The position numbers and the translations under genes were made by a program. A stretch of DNA of 64,000 nt, taken from the NCBI RefSeq assembly GCF_001766835.1, contig NZ_LKEU01000029.1, positions 1-64,000 on the forward strand, given 5' to 3'. The notes beneath the pieces were generated by a model. That model was not told the DNA's origin. It did no database searches and saw nothing but the letters and a program-made list of their open reading frames with translations. Source of the stretch: Acetobacterium wieringae (lineage in GTDB: Bacteria > Bacillota > Clostridia > Eubacteriales > Eubacteriaceae). Below, piece by piece: positions 41,503 to 50,429 of the stretch. Within the stretch, counting starts at the first letter, position 1. Every line of letters begins with the position of its first letter.

Positions 41503-43818
41503 ATGATCGAAATATTAAAAAATAAAATGACACCGGAAAGCATTTTAACGGCGGGGTTTGGAGTAGAAAGAGAAGGACTCCGGGTGACACCACAGGGAAG
41601 ACTGGCATTGACGCCACATCCGCCGATTTTTGGCGATAAGCTTAAAAATCCATATATCACTACCGATTTCTCAGAAAGCCAGATTGAACTGGTTACACCG
41701 GTTTTTTATTCAGTCGACGAAACCTATGATTTTCTGGAAGCGCTTACGGATATTGTGATCGGTGAGATTGGCGTGAATAATGAGCTGTTTTGGCCATACT
41801 CGATGCCATGTAGTATTCCTGATGACAACCAGATCCCGATTGCCTCTTATCAGGGAGAAGAAGGAAAAAAAGCCCGGGCATATCGGGAAAAACTGATGGT
41901 TAAATATGGTGGCAAGCGACAACTGATCTCCGGTATCCACTATAACTTTTCTTTTGGCGAGGAATTTCTAACAACCATCTGGCAGGAACTGGGTACGCAG
42001 GAGAGCTATAAAGATTTTAAAGATCGAATTTATTTAAAGGTCTTACGTAATTTTTTACGTTATCGCTGGCTAATTATTTATTTAATGGGCTGTACGCCCG
42101 GTCTCCATAATTCATACATTGAGGAATGCCTGCAATGTATGGGCGATTGTGGTAATGAAACCTATCTCAGTCCCGGCGGAACCTCGGCCCGCAATGGCAG
42201 TTGCAGTGGTTATAAAAATGAAATCGATCTTTATCCGGACTACAGTTCCATTAAGGATTATATCCGGAGTATCAATGAGTTTGTGGAGCGGGGAGATATT
42301 TCTGAAGCGAAAGAGCTGTATGCCCAGATCCGCTTAAAACCGAAGGATTATAAAAACGTACTGGACTCCTTAGCAGCAGAGGGGATCCAATACCTGGAGA
42401 TCCGCACCATCGATCTCAATGTTTTTGATAAGTGTGGCATCGCAAAAATAGATCTGGACTTCATGAATATTTTTATGCTCTTTTTACTGTTGGAAGGAGA
42501 AGAATTTTTTGACACCTGGCAGCAGGAAGCGCTTATTAATGAAGTGGCGGTGGCCGAACATGGGCTTGAACCAGATTTGGAATTGCTGGATCACCGACAC
42601 TGGACACTCAAATCAGCCTGGGCTGAGGATATTTTGGAAAAGGTGGCAGAGGTTAATGAATACCTTGATTTAAAACAGGATCGCTGCATCAAGGAAATGC
42701 AGAACCGGGTAAGACAACCGGAAACGACCTATGCCCATCGATTGAAATTATTAATGCAGCAAAAGGGCTGTCTGGATGCCAATCTGGAAATGGCTAAAGC
42801 CTATAAAAAACAGTCTGATGCGGATCACTATCGTCTGAAGGGGTTCGAAAACTGGGAAATGTCGACCCAGGTTTTAATCAAGGAGGCACTGACCCGGGGA
42901 ATAAAAGTAATCCCAATGGATGCGTCTGACAATATTGTCCGATTGGAAAAAGACGGTCGCCGGGAATATGTTAAGCAGGCGACAAAGACCAGTGCTGATA
43001 ATTATGTTACCCCGCTGCTAATGGAAAATAAGGTTGTCACCAAAAAAATTCTGCAGGAAAATGGTTTGCCGGTTCCCGATGGCGAAGAATACTTTTCCTT
43101 TATGGAAGCAAAACAAAAATTGACAAAATATGTCGGCAATAAAGTTGTGATCAAGCCCAAGTCCACCAATTTTGGATTAGGGATCTGCATTTTTGATCAG
43201 GGTGGTACCCTGAAGGAACTCTTAGAAGGAGCTCGCATTGCCTTTGAACACGACAATACAATTTTAATTGAAGATTACATTCCTGGGCTGGAATACCGTT
43301 TCCTGACCATGGGTGATGAGGTTGTAGCGGTGCTCCATCGTCGCCCGGCCAATGTGGTTGGTGATGGGGTTTCCACGATCCAACAATTAATCGATGAAAA
43401 GAATAAACATCCCTATCGCGGCGATGGCCATACCAGTCCGCTTAAAAAAATTGAGCTGGATGACCAGGCTCAAATGTTTCTCAAAAAACAGGGGCTGTCT
43501 AATCAGTCGATACCGGCAAAAGGGAAAATGGTCTTGCTGCGGGGCAATTCCAATATCAGTACCGGCGGCGACAGTATCGATTTCACGGATCAAATGCATC
43601 CGTACTTTTCAGAGATTGCCTTAAAGGCGGCCAGGGCCTTTGGTGCCAAATTTTGTGGCATTGATATTATCCTGGAAGACTACCGCAATCCCGATTCAAA
43701 CTATGGAATTATCGAACTTAATTTTAATCCGATGATTGTTATGCACGCTTATCCCTATGAAGGTCAGGAACGGAGACTGGGTTATAACATTCTAAAAACG
43801 ATCGGCTTGGTGGACTGA
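41503..43818 (+). CDS. gshF: Bifunctional glutamate-cysteine ligase / glutathione synthetase (GshAB)
   Basis: The 771-residue fusion has an N-terminal glutamate-cysteine ligase domain (FGVEREGLRVTPQGR, then FSESQIELVTP) and a C-terminal ATP-grasp domain (VVIKPKSTNFGLGI, EDYIPGLEYRFL, and YGIIELNFNPMI as the metal-binding end). It makes glutathione from Glu, Cys and Gly in one protein. I chose ATG 41503, eight bases after GGAAAGG; ATG 41497 is too close to it. Monocistronic. GshF is known from some anaerobic and facultative Firmicutes. Confidence 0.95.
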   Translation: MIEILKNKMTPESILTAGFGVEREGLRVTPQGRLALTPHPPIFGDKLKNPYITTDFSESQIELVTPVFYSVDETYDFLEALTDIVIGEIGVNNELFWPYSMPCSIPDDNQIPIASYQGEEGKKARAYREKLMVKYGGKRQLISGIHYNFSFGEEFLTTIWQELGTQESYKDFKDRIYLKVLRNFLRYRWLIIYLMGCTPGLHNSYIEECLQCMGDCGNETYLSPGGTSARNGSCSGYKNEIDLYPDYSSIKDYIRSINEFVERGDISEAKELYAQIRLKPKDYKNVLDSLAAEGIQYLEIRTIDLNVFDKCGIAKIDLDFMNIFMLFLLLEGEEFFDTWQQEALINEVAVAEHGLEPDLELLDHRHWTLKSAWAEDILEKVAEVNEYLDLKQDRCIKEMQNRVRQPETTYAHRLKLLMQQKGCLDANLEMAKAYKKQSDADHYRLKGFENWEMSTQVLIKEALTRGIKVIPMDASDNIVRLEKDGRREYVKQATKTSADNYVTPLLMENKVVTKKILQENGLPVPDGEEYFSFMEAKQKLTKYVGNKVVIKPKSTNFGLGICIFDQGGTLKELLEGARIAFEHDNTILIEDYIPGLEYRFLTMGDEVVAVLHRRPANVVGDGVSTIQQLIDEKNKHPYRGDGHTSPLKKIELDDQAQMFLKKQGLSNQSIPAKGKMVLLRGNSNISTGGDSIDFTDQMHPYFSEIALKAARAFGAKFCGIDIILEDYRNPDSNYGIIELNFNPMIVMHAYPYEGQERRLGYNILKTIGLVD

Positions 43819-43912
43819 TAAAATTTGCGCTCAAAAACTGATCAAAAATTGCGCAGCGAATCCTAAAAAAGCTATAAATTTTTGCGCTTGTCATTTACTT
43901 TCCTTTAATCGA

Positions 43913-43941
43913 TTGAATAAAAGGTAAAATTTGGGTATAAT
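43913..43941 (+). promoter_or_regulatory. Promoter of the aldehyde ferredoxin oxidoreductase gene
   Basis: TTGAAT (43913-43918) and TATAAT (43936-43941) are 17 bp apart, 42 bp before the ATG. Confidence 0.75.
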
Positions 43942-43982
43942 GATAGTGGTTACAAATAAATAAAATTTAGGAGGCGTACGAA

Positions 43983-45782
43983 ATGTTTGGTTACATGGGG
44001 AAAATTTTACGTGTCAATTTGACGACCAATGAAGTGACAACTGAAGATCTGGATTTTGAGTTGGCAAAAAAATATATTGGTGGTCGTGGTTTAGGAACAA
44101 AGCTGTATATGGATGAGGTTGATCCGCAGGTTGATCCTTTTGCGGCAGAAAATAAGATCGTCTTTATCAATGGTCCGTTGTCAGGGACAGCGACTCCTAC
44201 CGGTGGTCGGTATATGGTCGTTACAAAGTCACCGTTAACAGGATGCATTGCTTCTTCAAACTCTGGTGGAGAATGGGGCGCCTACCTGAAGTATGCTGGC
44301 TATGATGCCATTATCATTGAAGGGAAAGCCAGTCTCCCGGTCTACATTAATATTGATGAAGACAAGGTAGAGATCTTACCGGCTTTGGATCTGTGGGGGA
44401 AATACACCACAGAAGCCAGTGATTTGCTGGCTGAAAAACAACCAGGCTCAAAGGTATTAACGATTGGTCCAGCTGGTGAAAAGCTGTCTCAAATGGCAGC
44501 GATCATGAATGAAAAAGATCGAGCTGCTGGTCGCTCCGGTGTTGGGGCAGTAATGGGTTCGAAAAACTTAAAAGCTATTACTGTTAAAGGAAATTTAAAA
44601 CCGGAAATTGCCAATGTAGAAGGATTAAAAGCAGTTACTAAAGAATGCCGTGCAATGTTAAAAGAGAATGGCGTTACGGGTGGTGGTTTACCAACCTATG
44701 GAACCGCTGTCCTGGTTAATATTATCAATGAACATGGGGTATACCCGACTAAAAACTTCCAGGAAGGTGTCGATCCGGACGCTGAAGCTGTTAGCGGCGA
44801 AACCATGACTGAAAAATATCTGATCAAGCGTAATCCTTGTCATCATTGCCCAATTGGCTGTGGTCGCTGGGTCAAAAGCGATAAGAGTCCTGATGGCATC
44901 GGTGGACCTGAATATGAAACCCTCTGGGTGTTTGCAGGTGACTTAGGTATCGACGATATGGAAGTGGTTATCGATGCGAACTACTGGTGTAATGAACTGG
45001 GTTTAGATACCATTTCTGCTGGTGCGACTTTAGCTGCTGCCATGGAATTGTACCAACGTGGTTATATCACTGACGAAATGCTTGATGATGATGTGATCCT
45101 AAAATTCGGAAACGCTGAGTCAGTAGTTCATTGGCTCAAAAAAATGGGGAATAGAGAAGGCTTTGGTGATTTACTGGCCCGTGGTTCCTACCGATTGGCT
45201 GATTTCTTTGGCGTTCCTGAATACTCCATGTCGGTTAAGAAACAAGACTTGCCAGCATATGACCCTCGTGGAATCCAGGGGATGGGTCTTCAATATGCAA
45301 CCTCCAACCGTGGTGGATGCCATGTTCGTGGCTACCTGATTTCTCCTGAAATCCTTGGTTTACCCGAAAAACTGGATCGTTTTGATCTCTCAGGTAAAGA
45401 AGTATGGGCAAAAGTATTCCAGGATCTGACTGCAGTTATCGATTCCACTGGCTTATGTCTGTTCACCTCATTTGCTTTGGGTGCTCAGCAATATGCTGAC
45501 ATGCTCAACGAGGTTCTGGGAACCGAATGGACGGCTGAAGATGTTTTGTTAGCTGGTGAACGAATCTGGAATCTGGAAAAACTCTTTAATTTAGAAGCTG
45601 GTATTTCACCAGAAGAAGATACCTTGCCACCACGTTTATTAGAAGAAGCAATGCCAGATGGACCAACAAAAGGTTGGGTTCATAAACTGGATGAATTGCT
45701 GCCACTGTACTACAAAGAACGCGGCTGGGATGAAGATGGTATTCCAACGGAAGAACGTCTTGAAAAATTAGGTTTATTATAG
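43983..45782 (+). CDS. aor: Tungsten-dependent aldehyde:ferredoxin oxidoreductase
   Basis: The 599-residue protein opens GYMGKILRVNLTTNEVTTED and has the pterin-binding GPLSGTATPTGGRY and SSNSGGEWG motifs. The [4Fe-4S] ligands are in CHHCPIGC (about residue 286) with a further cysteine near DSTGLC. AOR interconverts carboxylic acids and aldehydes with ferredoxin and needs a tungstopterin cofactor; in acetogens it links acids to alcohols. The start is behind TTAGGAGG. A MoaD/ThiS gene lies 52 bp downstream, as is common for AOR loci. Confidence 0.96.
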   Translation: MFGYMGKILRVNLTTNEVTTEDLDFELAKKYIGGRGLGTKLYMDEVDPQVDPFAAENKIVFINGPLSGTATPTGGRYMVVTKSPLTGCIASSNSGGEWGAYLKYAGYDAIIIEGKASLPVYINIDEDKVEILPALDLWGKYTTEASDLLAEKQPGSKVLTIGPAGEKLSQMAAIMNEKDRAAGRSGVGAVMGSKNLKAITVKGNLKPEIANVEGLKAVTKECRAMLKENGVTGGGLPTYGTAVLVNIINEHGVYPTKNFQEGVDPDAEAVSGETMTEKYLIKRNPCHHCPIGCGRWVKSDKSPDGIGGPEYETLWVFAGDLGIDDMEVVIDANYWCNELGLDTISAGATLAAAMELYQRGYITDEMLDDDVILKFGNAESVVHWLKKMGNREGFGDLLARGSYRLADFFGVPEYSMSVKKQDLPAYDPRGIQGMGLQYATSNRGGCHVRGYLISPEILGLPEKLDRFDLSGKEVWAKVFQDLTAVIDSTGLCLFTSFALGAQQYADMLNEVLGTEWTAEDVLLAGERIWNLEKLFNLEAGISPEEDTLPPRLLEEAMPDGPTKGWVHKLDELLPLYYKERGWDEDGIPTEERLEKLGLL

Positions 45783-45793
45783 AATAAATTTAA

Positions 45794-45820
45794 GGGACGA
45801 TCTTTGATCGTCCCTTTCGT
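45794..45820 (+). terminator. Hairpin between aor and the MoaD-like gene
   Basis: GGGACGATC (45794-45802) pairs with GATCGTCCC (45806-45814), followed by TTTCGTTTT. It is probably a leaky terminator that lowers expression of the second gene. Confidence 0.75.
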
Positions 45821-45833
45821 TTTAGGAGGAAAC

Positions 45834-46070
45834 ATGTCAATCAAAATAAAATTATTTGCAAATTTTCGGGAGGGCCGAGGGAAGATCGTCGAAATGGATT
45901 ATACCCCGGGAATGACAGGACAGGATGTCATCGATAGTTTGGGTATCACCGCGCCGGAAATTGCAGCTCTTATCGTCGATGGGGTTGACGGGAAAGTTGA
46001 TGCCATGCTTGCCGTTCCCATTAAAGAAGATGGATATATGGCGATTTTTCCTCCTGTTGCAGGAGGTTGA
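45834..46070 (+). CDS. MoaD/ThiS-family sulfur-carrier protein
   Basis: A 78-residue ubiquitin-like protein (IKIKLFANFREGRGK ... DGYMAIFPPVAGG) ending in the double glycine that is adenylated and thiocarboxylated. It starts at ATG 45834 behind AGGAGG. Next to aor it probably supplies sulfur for the dithiolene of the tungsten pterin cofactor. Confidence 0.93.
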   Translation: MSIKIKLFANFREGRGKIVEMDYTPGMTGQDVIDSLGITAPEIAALIVDGVDGKVDAMLAVPIKEDGYMAIFPPVAGG

Positions 46071-46074
46071 TGAT

Positions 46075-46118
46075 AAAAGCCAAGCCCGGAGATTTGATAA
46101 TAATCGGGCTTGGCTTTT
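46075..46118 (+). terminator. Terminator after the aor-moaD unit
   Basis: AAAAGCCAAGCCCG (46075-46088) and its perfect complement (46105-46118) form a 14-bp stem ending in a T-run. Confidence 0.92.
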
Positions 46119-46208
46119 ACATAAGACATTTTTTCAAAAAACAACCAAAAACCGGTTGGTTAGTCCGGCTTTGGCGTCTAAAAGAAAGTGTCCTGATTTA
46201 CGTATTTC

Positions 46209-46228
46209 GGTTACAAATAAATAAAATT
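46209..46228 (+). repeat. Second copy of a 20-bp sequence from the aor leader
   Basis: The 20 bases beginning GGTTACAAATAAAT here are identical to 43948-43967, just before the aor ribosome site. It lies downstream of the aor unit with no gene after it. It may be the scar of a duplication. Confidence 0.7.
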
Positions 46229-46243
46229 CAGGGACGTTCAGGG

Positions 46244-46280
46244 AAAAAAAAGGCCACTCCTGATGGAATGGCCTTTTTTT
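46244..46280. terminator. Terminator of the candidate ncRNA
   Basis: AAAAAAAGGCCA (46244-46255) and TGGCCTTTTTTT (46269-46280) form a 12-bp stem usable on both strands. Confidence 0.92.
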
Positions 46281-46420
46281 TCTGCACTTAAACAATGCAA
46301 AATGACAAAAAAATTATTCTGTCAAGCCCCTTTTCCACAATGGGAGACATAACCGTTTCCGATTATACCCTACGGGTTTAAGTTCATAGCAAGCACCTTA
46401 GAAATCTTAAACTTCGGAGT
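46245..46420 (-). ncRNA. Candidate small noncoding RNA of about 175 nt, unassigned
   Basis: On the minus strand a strong promoter (TTGCAC-17-TATAAT, 46455-46427) is followed by about 175 nt without a gene, ending in a strong terminator (46280-46244). Within it, AUAAUCG pairs with CGGUUAU around a GAAA tetraloop (46066-46049 offset, i.e. 46366-46349). The sequence CUUAAAC (46382-46376) can pair with either of two GUUUAAG copies (46412-46406 or 46293-46287), giving alternative folds. Length and layout would suit a 6S-like or similar regulatory RNA, but I cannot match it to a known family. Confidence 0.6.
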
Positions 46421-46426
46421 ATCTAT

Positions 46427-46455
46427 ATTATACACGATTAATAACGTAAGTGCAA
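46427..46455 (-). promoter_or_regulatory. Promoter of the candidate ncRNA
   Basis: On the minus strand TTGCAC (46455-46450) and TATAAT (46432-46427) are exactly 17 bp apart. No protein-coding frame begins downstream on that strand. Confidence 0.72.
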
Positions 46456-46531
46456 TAAAAATATGGTTGGCTTTAATATAAATATTTTATCAAACTAACT
46501 GTATAACATCTTAAGTGATTTGCAAGATAAC

Positions 46532-46560
46532 TTGACAGAATCAGTCAATTCGATTATTTT
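46532..46560 (+). promoter_or_regulatory. Promoter and small dyad upstream of the ArsD-like gene
   Basis: TTGACA (46532-46537) and TATTTT (46555-46560) are 17 bp apart. TTGAC-N7-GTCAA (46532-46548) overlaps the -35 box and may be an operator. Confidence 0.6.
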
Positions 46561-46640
46561 AGAATCATACTAATATGAAAGGTAGTTCATCGAAATCTGA
46601 TTGACTTCAAGATAAATAGGGATGAACTAAGTTGATAAAA

Positions 46641-47018
46641 ATGAAGACAATTGAGATATATGATTCGGTAATATGCGATAGTGGCAATGGTTGCGGATCG
46701 GGAGCGGATCGGGAAGTCTTAAGGATTAAAACGATGCTTCGGGCGTTAACGAGTGAAGGAAAAAAAGTGTTGCGATACGGTTTGATTGAAAATCCGGAAG
46801 TATTCACCAGAAATAGGGAAATCAGTGAGATTATTGAAAAAAATGGCTCGGATGCACTGCCAATTACTGTAGTGGATGGTGAAATAAAACGTCGCGGTTC
46901 CTATCCATCGAACCTTGATTTAGCAACCTGGTCAGGAATGACGCAGGACGAACTGGTTATGATGTTGATGAAAGCCAAAATGGCCAATCGTAGTTTTTGC
47001 GGCGGTGATTGTTGTTAA
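46641..47018 (+). CDS. ArsD-family protein (orphan)
   Basis: The 125-residue protein matches ArsD from MKTIEIYDSVICDSGNGCG through RYGLIENPEVFTRN, ALPITVVDGEI and YPSNLDLATWSGM. ArsD is an arsenite metallochaperone and weak repressor that passes As(III) to ArsA. Here the usual Cys12-Cys13 pair is reduced to one cysteine (VIC) plus the later Cys, and the C-terminus has a CGGDCC tail that may compensate. No arsA, arsB or arsR is adjacent. The start is ATG 46641; a TTG three codons upstream is possible, and neither has a strong ribosome site. Confidence 0.8.
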   Translation: MKTIEIYDSVICDSGNGCGSGADREVLRIKTMLRALTSEGKKVLRYGLIENPEVFTRNREISEIIEKNGSDALPITVVDGEIKRRGSYPSNLDLATWSGMTQDELVMMLMKAKMANRSFCGGDCC

Positions 47019-47075
47019 TTGGAGCAGTAGGGGGTGTGGCAAGCGCCCCTTATTGTTTGGATAAAATAGTCTAAA

Positions 47076-47108
47076 AAAAGCCGATTAACGTTTATTTAAT
47101 CGGCTTTT
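47076..47108. terminator. Bidirectional terminator between arsD-like gene and hisIE
   Basis: AAAAGCCGATTAA (47076-47088) with its perfect complement (47096-47108) forms a 13-bp stem between convergent genes. Confidence 0.92.
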
Positions 47109-47115
47109 GAAAGAC

Positions 47116-47736
47116 TTATTTATGGCGTTTAGTCAGCTCATGGAATAGCGATTCCAGGTCGACATTCTGATTATTGAGCAATACCAGCAAGTGATAGATC
47201 AGATCTGAAGCTTCATAAATTAGTTCATCAGGATCATTGTTTTTAGCAGCAATAATTGTTTCAGCCGCTTCTTCACCAATTTTTTTACAGATTTTATCAA
47301 CGCCTTTTTCAAACAAATAATTCGTGTAGGAACCTTCTACCGGGTTTGTTTTTCGGTCAGCTATAAGATGATAAAGCATCGTCAATACTTCCATGTTGCC
47401 CAGGTTTGTTTCGGGATTCACTGCCAGACTGCGATAGAAACAGGAGGTGTTGCCGGTATGGCAGGCAGGGCCTGCTGGAATGACTTGAAGAAGCAGCGTA
47501 TCGCCGTCGCAGTCATAATCAACTTTTACCACGGTTTGAGTATTGCCGGAAGTTTCGCCCTTTACCCACAGAGCCTGGCGGCTGCGGCTGTAAAAAGTGG
47601 CTTTTTTAGTATCCAGGGTCATTTTCAACGCTTCTTCATTCATCCAGGCCATCATCAGCACCTGACGGGTTTCATAATCCTGAACGATGGCAGGAACCAG
47701 TCCCGCTTCATTATATTTTATATTTTCTAAATCCAT
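47116..47736 (-). CDS. hisIE: Bifunctional phosphoribosyl-AMP cyclohydrolase / phosphoribosyl-ATP pyrophosphatase
   Basis: A 206-residue fusion. The HisI part (about 1-110) has [29 protein letters not shown] and the zinc region [12 protein letters not shown]. The HisE part (about 115-206) has [21 protein letters not shown]. It performs steps 2 and 3 of histidine synthesis. It is the last gene of the operon and is followed by a terminator. Confidence 0.97.
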   Translation of the reverse strand: MDLENIKYNEAGLVPAIVQDYETRQVLMMAWMNEEALKMTLDTKKATFYSRSRQALWVKGETSGNTQTVVKVDYDCDGDTLLLQVIPAGPACHTGNTSCFYRSLAVNPETNLGNMEVLTMLYHLIADRKTNPVEGSYTNYLFEKGVDKICKKIGEEAAETIIAAKNNDPDELIYEASDLIYHLLVLLNNQNVDLESLFHELTKRHK

Positions 47737-47747
47737 GTTTTACCTTT

Positions 47748-48506
47748 CTATACCCGTCTGACAGGTATTTGCTGATCATGTAAATAATTTTTCAAATCAG
47801 CAATGGGAATTTCTTTATAGTGAAAAACGGATGCCGCCAGGGCCGCATCGGCGCCTACTTTTAATACTTCAGCAAAGTCTTCCATTTTTCCGGCTCCGCC
47901 GGAGGCAATAATCGGAATGGTCAAAAGACGGGAGAGTTTCTGGTTGAGCTCCAGATCATAGCCTTTTTTTACCCCATCGGTATCGATGGAGTTGATACAA
48001 ATCTCTCCCGCCCCCAGGTCCTGGCCTTGTTTCGCCCACTCAATCGCATCGATACCGGTGTTTTCCCGGCCGCCTTTAACGTAGACATCCCAGGAACCTT
48101 TATTATTGCGTTTGGCATCGATCGATAAAACCACACATTGGGCGCCAAAACGAAGGGCCGCCTCGCGAATCAATTGGGGGTTTTTAACGGCTGATGAATT
48201 AACTGAGACCTTATCAGCGCCAGCCATCAGCACTTTGCGGAAATCTTCAACCTTGCTGATTCCGCCCCCGATGGTAAAGGGGATGCGGATCGCTTCAGCA
48301 ACTTTCTCAACAATATGGATAAAGATGTCCCTATCTTCATAACTGGCCGTTATATCGTAGAAAACCAGCTCATCGGCACCCTGGTCGGAGTAGTATCGGC
48401 CCAGTTCGACCGGATCGGCAACATCCTGAATATCCTGAAATTTTTTACCTTTTACTACCCGGCCGTGATCCACGTCCAGGCAGGGGATGATCCGTTTGGT
48501 CAGCAT
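47748..48506 (-). CDS. hisF: Imidazole glycerol phosphate synthase cyclase subunit HisF
   Basis: A 252-residue TIM barrel with the HisF start [19 protein letters not shown], catalytic Asp near residue 11 and second Asp in NSIDTDG. It closes the imidazole ring using ammonia from HisH. It overlaps hisA by 7 bp. Confidence 0.97.
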   Translation of the reverse strand: MLTKRIIPCLDVDHGRVVKGKKFQDIQDVADPVELGRYYSDQGADELVFYDITASYEDRDIFIHIVEKVAEAIRIPFTIGGGISKVEDFRKVLMAGADKVSVNSSAVKNPQLIREAALRFGAQCVVLSIDAKRNNKGSWDVYVKGGRENTGIDAIEWAKQGQDLGAGEICINSIDTDGVKKGYDLELNQKLSRLLTIPIIASGGAGKMEDFAEVLKVGADAALAASVFHYKEIPIADLKNYLHDQQIPVRRV

Positions 48507-49222
48507 GATTTCAGCTCCTCTTGCAACAGTTTTTCCAGATCGATGGCTCCTTCATAAAGGGCTTTTCCGGTAATAGCACCGTAAAGTCCCATTTCCTGAA
48601 GACGGATCAGGTCGGCTGATTTGGAGATACCGCCGGAAGCGATAATATCAATTTTTAAGTTGTCATTGAGTACCTTGAGCATCTCAAAATTAGGACCAGT
48701 CATCATGCCGTCTTTTGATATGTCGGTATAAACCAGTGTCGACAGCCCCAGTTTTTCCAGGTTGCTGGCCAGCTCAAGGGCCTCAATATTGCTGCTCTCA
48801 ACCCAGCCTTCGGTACAAACTAGACCGTTTTTAGCGTCAATGGAGACGCAGACTTTTTCATCATAAAGATCCAGGAGTTTGACAATAAAATCGAAATCTT
48901 TTACCGCCTGGGTACCAATGATGATTCGGGCGACGCCGCTGTCAATATAGTCTTTGGCAATTTCCAGTGTCCGGATACCACCGCCCAGTTCGACGGGAAT
49001 ATCCAGCGCGGCGACAATATCCTTAATCAGTTCCAGATTTTTCGGTTGGCCGTCAAAGGCACCATCCAGATCGACGAGATGCAGATATTGGGCACCTTTG
49101 GACTGCCACTTCAGGGCGACATCCACCGGGTTGTCAAAATATATGGTTTCGGCATCCTTTTGCCCTTGCATCAGGCGGACGCATTTGCCGTTTTTTAAAT
49201 CGATGGCCGGAAACACAATCAT
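48500..49222 (-). CDS. hisA: ProFAR isomerase HisA
   Basis: A 240-residue TIM barrel with [25 protein letters not shown] and [14 protein letters not shown], the HisA signature residues. It isomerises ProFAR to PRFAR. It overlaps hisH by 4 bp and hisF by 7 bp. Confidence 0.97.
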   Translation of the reverse strand: MIVFPAIDLKNGKCVRLMQGQKDAETIYFDNPVDVALKWQSKGAQYLHLVDLDGAFDGQPKNLELIKDIVAALDIPVELGGGIRTLEIAKDYIDSGVARIIIGTQAVKDFDFIVKLLDLYDEKVCVSIDAKNGLVCTEGWVESSNIEALELASNLEKLGLSTLVYTDISKDGMMTGPNFEMLKVLNDNLKIDIIASGGISKSADLIRLQEMGLYGAITGKALYEGAIDLEKLLQEELKSC

Positions 49223-49827
49223 GATATCATCTCCTTAAAGTTTGTTAGTAGTTTATAGCCCACATTGGAGCTTTTTTCCGGATGAAACTGCATCCCAATG
49301 ACGTTGTCCTTTTGAACAATCGCCGGTACCTTGACACTGTATTTTGCATAAGCCACCACATCATCAAAGTAGTCCGGTTTGGCATAGTAGGAATGGACAA
49401 AGTAGACATAGTCTTCGGTGCCGATGTTTTTAACCAATGGGCTTTCCCGGTTGATCACCAGATTGTTCCAACCCATGTGGGGGATTTTTATCCCTGGGGC
49501 ATCAAACCGAACAATTTCGCCAGGGATATAAGAGAGTCCGAAAAATTCACCGTCCTCATAACTTTTATCAAAAAGTAGCTGCATCCCGAGGCAAATACCC
49601 ATCAGAATTTTGCCTTTTTTGACATTATCATTCAAAGCATCAATGAGATCAAATTTTCTGAGGTTATCCATGGCGTCAGAGAAAGCTCCAACCCCGGGTA
49701 GAATGATGGCGTCAGCCGCATCCAGAATCTTTTTATCTCGGGTGATGGTGCCGGAAAGACCGACATCACCCAGGGCAGTAGCGACATTTTTTAAATTTCC
49801 GACATCGTAGTCGACAATTGCGATCAA
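49219..49827 (-). CDS. hisH: Imidazole glycerol phosphate synthase glutaminase subunit HisH
   Basis: A 202-residue class I amidotransferase with IVDYDVGNLKNV, LPGVGAFSDAM, the nucleophile in GICLGMQLLF and the His/Glu pair in QFHPEKSS. It supplies ammonia to HisF. It follows hisB by 14 bp. Confidence 0.97.
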   Translation of the reverse strand: MIAIVDYDVGNLKNVATALGDVGLSGTITRDKKILDAADAIILPGVGAFSDAMDNLRKFDLIDALNDNVKKGKILMGICLGMQLLFDKSYEDGEFFGLSYIPGEIVRFDAPGIKIPHMGWNNLVINRESPLVKNIGTEDYVYFVHSYYAKPDYFDDVVAYAKYSVKVPAIVQKDNVIGMQFHPEKSSNVGYKLLTNFKEMIS

Positions 49828-49841
49828 TGGTTGTCCTCCTG

Positions 49842-50429
49842 TTATTCTATTATTCCTTTAGTGGATGGAATTTCGGTGTTGCCAGCTGCGATCGAGCAGG
49901 CGTCTTTTAGTGTTCGGCCCAGCGATTTAAAAATTCCTTCCACAATATGGTGGTTGTTCTTGCCGTAGAGGGAAGCCACATGGAGGGTCATTTTGCTGTT
50001 GCTGGTGAAAGCGCTAAAGAACTCTTCCAGCATTTCAGTTTCAAAGTCACCAATGAATTCCCGGGTCAGGGGGACATCGAAAACAAGGTAACTGCGGCCG
50101 CTGATGTCCACACAGGTGCGGCACAGGGCCTCATCCATAGGAGTGAACTGGAAAGCATAGCGATTGATGCCAGCCTTGTCACCCAAGGCATCATAGAAGG
50201 CTTTTCCCAGCAGAATGCCAATATCTTCGATGGCATGGTGGTTGTCAGCCTCGTCACCATGAGCGTCGATGGTCAGATCAAATTTGCCATGCTTGGTGAA
50301 GAGCGTCAGCATATGATCAAAAAAACCGACGCCGGTGTTGATCTGGGCGATTCCCGAGCCGTCAAGATTAAGTGATAGCGAAATTTCGGTTTCGGTAGTG
50401 GACCGGCTTAAGGTGCTTTTACGCTTCAT
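49842..50429 (-). CDS. hisB: Imidazoleglycerol-phosphate dehydratase HisB
   Basis: A 195-residue monofunctional dehydratase with TGVGFFDHMLTLFTKHG, DNHHAIEDIGI and YGKNNHHIVEGIFK. It lacks the N-terminal phosphatase of the E. coli fusion, and no separate histidinol-phosphatase gene is in the cluster. It overlaps hisC by 11 bp. Confidence 0.97.
   Translation of the reverse strand: MKRKSTLSRSTTETEISLSLNLDGSGIAQINTGVGFFDHMLTLFTKHGKFDLTIDAHGDEADNHHAIEDIGILLGKAFYDALGDKAGINRYAFQFTPMDEALCRTCVDISGRSYLVFDVPLTREFIGDFETEMLEEFFSAFTSNSKMTLHVASLYGKNNHHIVEGIFKSLGRTLKDACSIAAGNTEIPSTKGIIE

Noticed and set aside
46245..46420. Molybdenum/tungsten cofactor riboswitch near the aor locus
   Set aside because: The RNA is on the strand opposite to aor-moaD, ends in a terminator with no gene after it, and I do not see the conserved Moco motif sequence.
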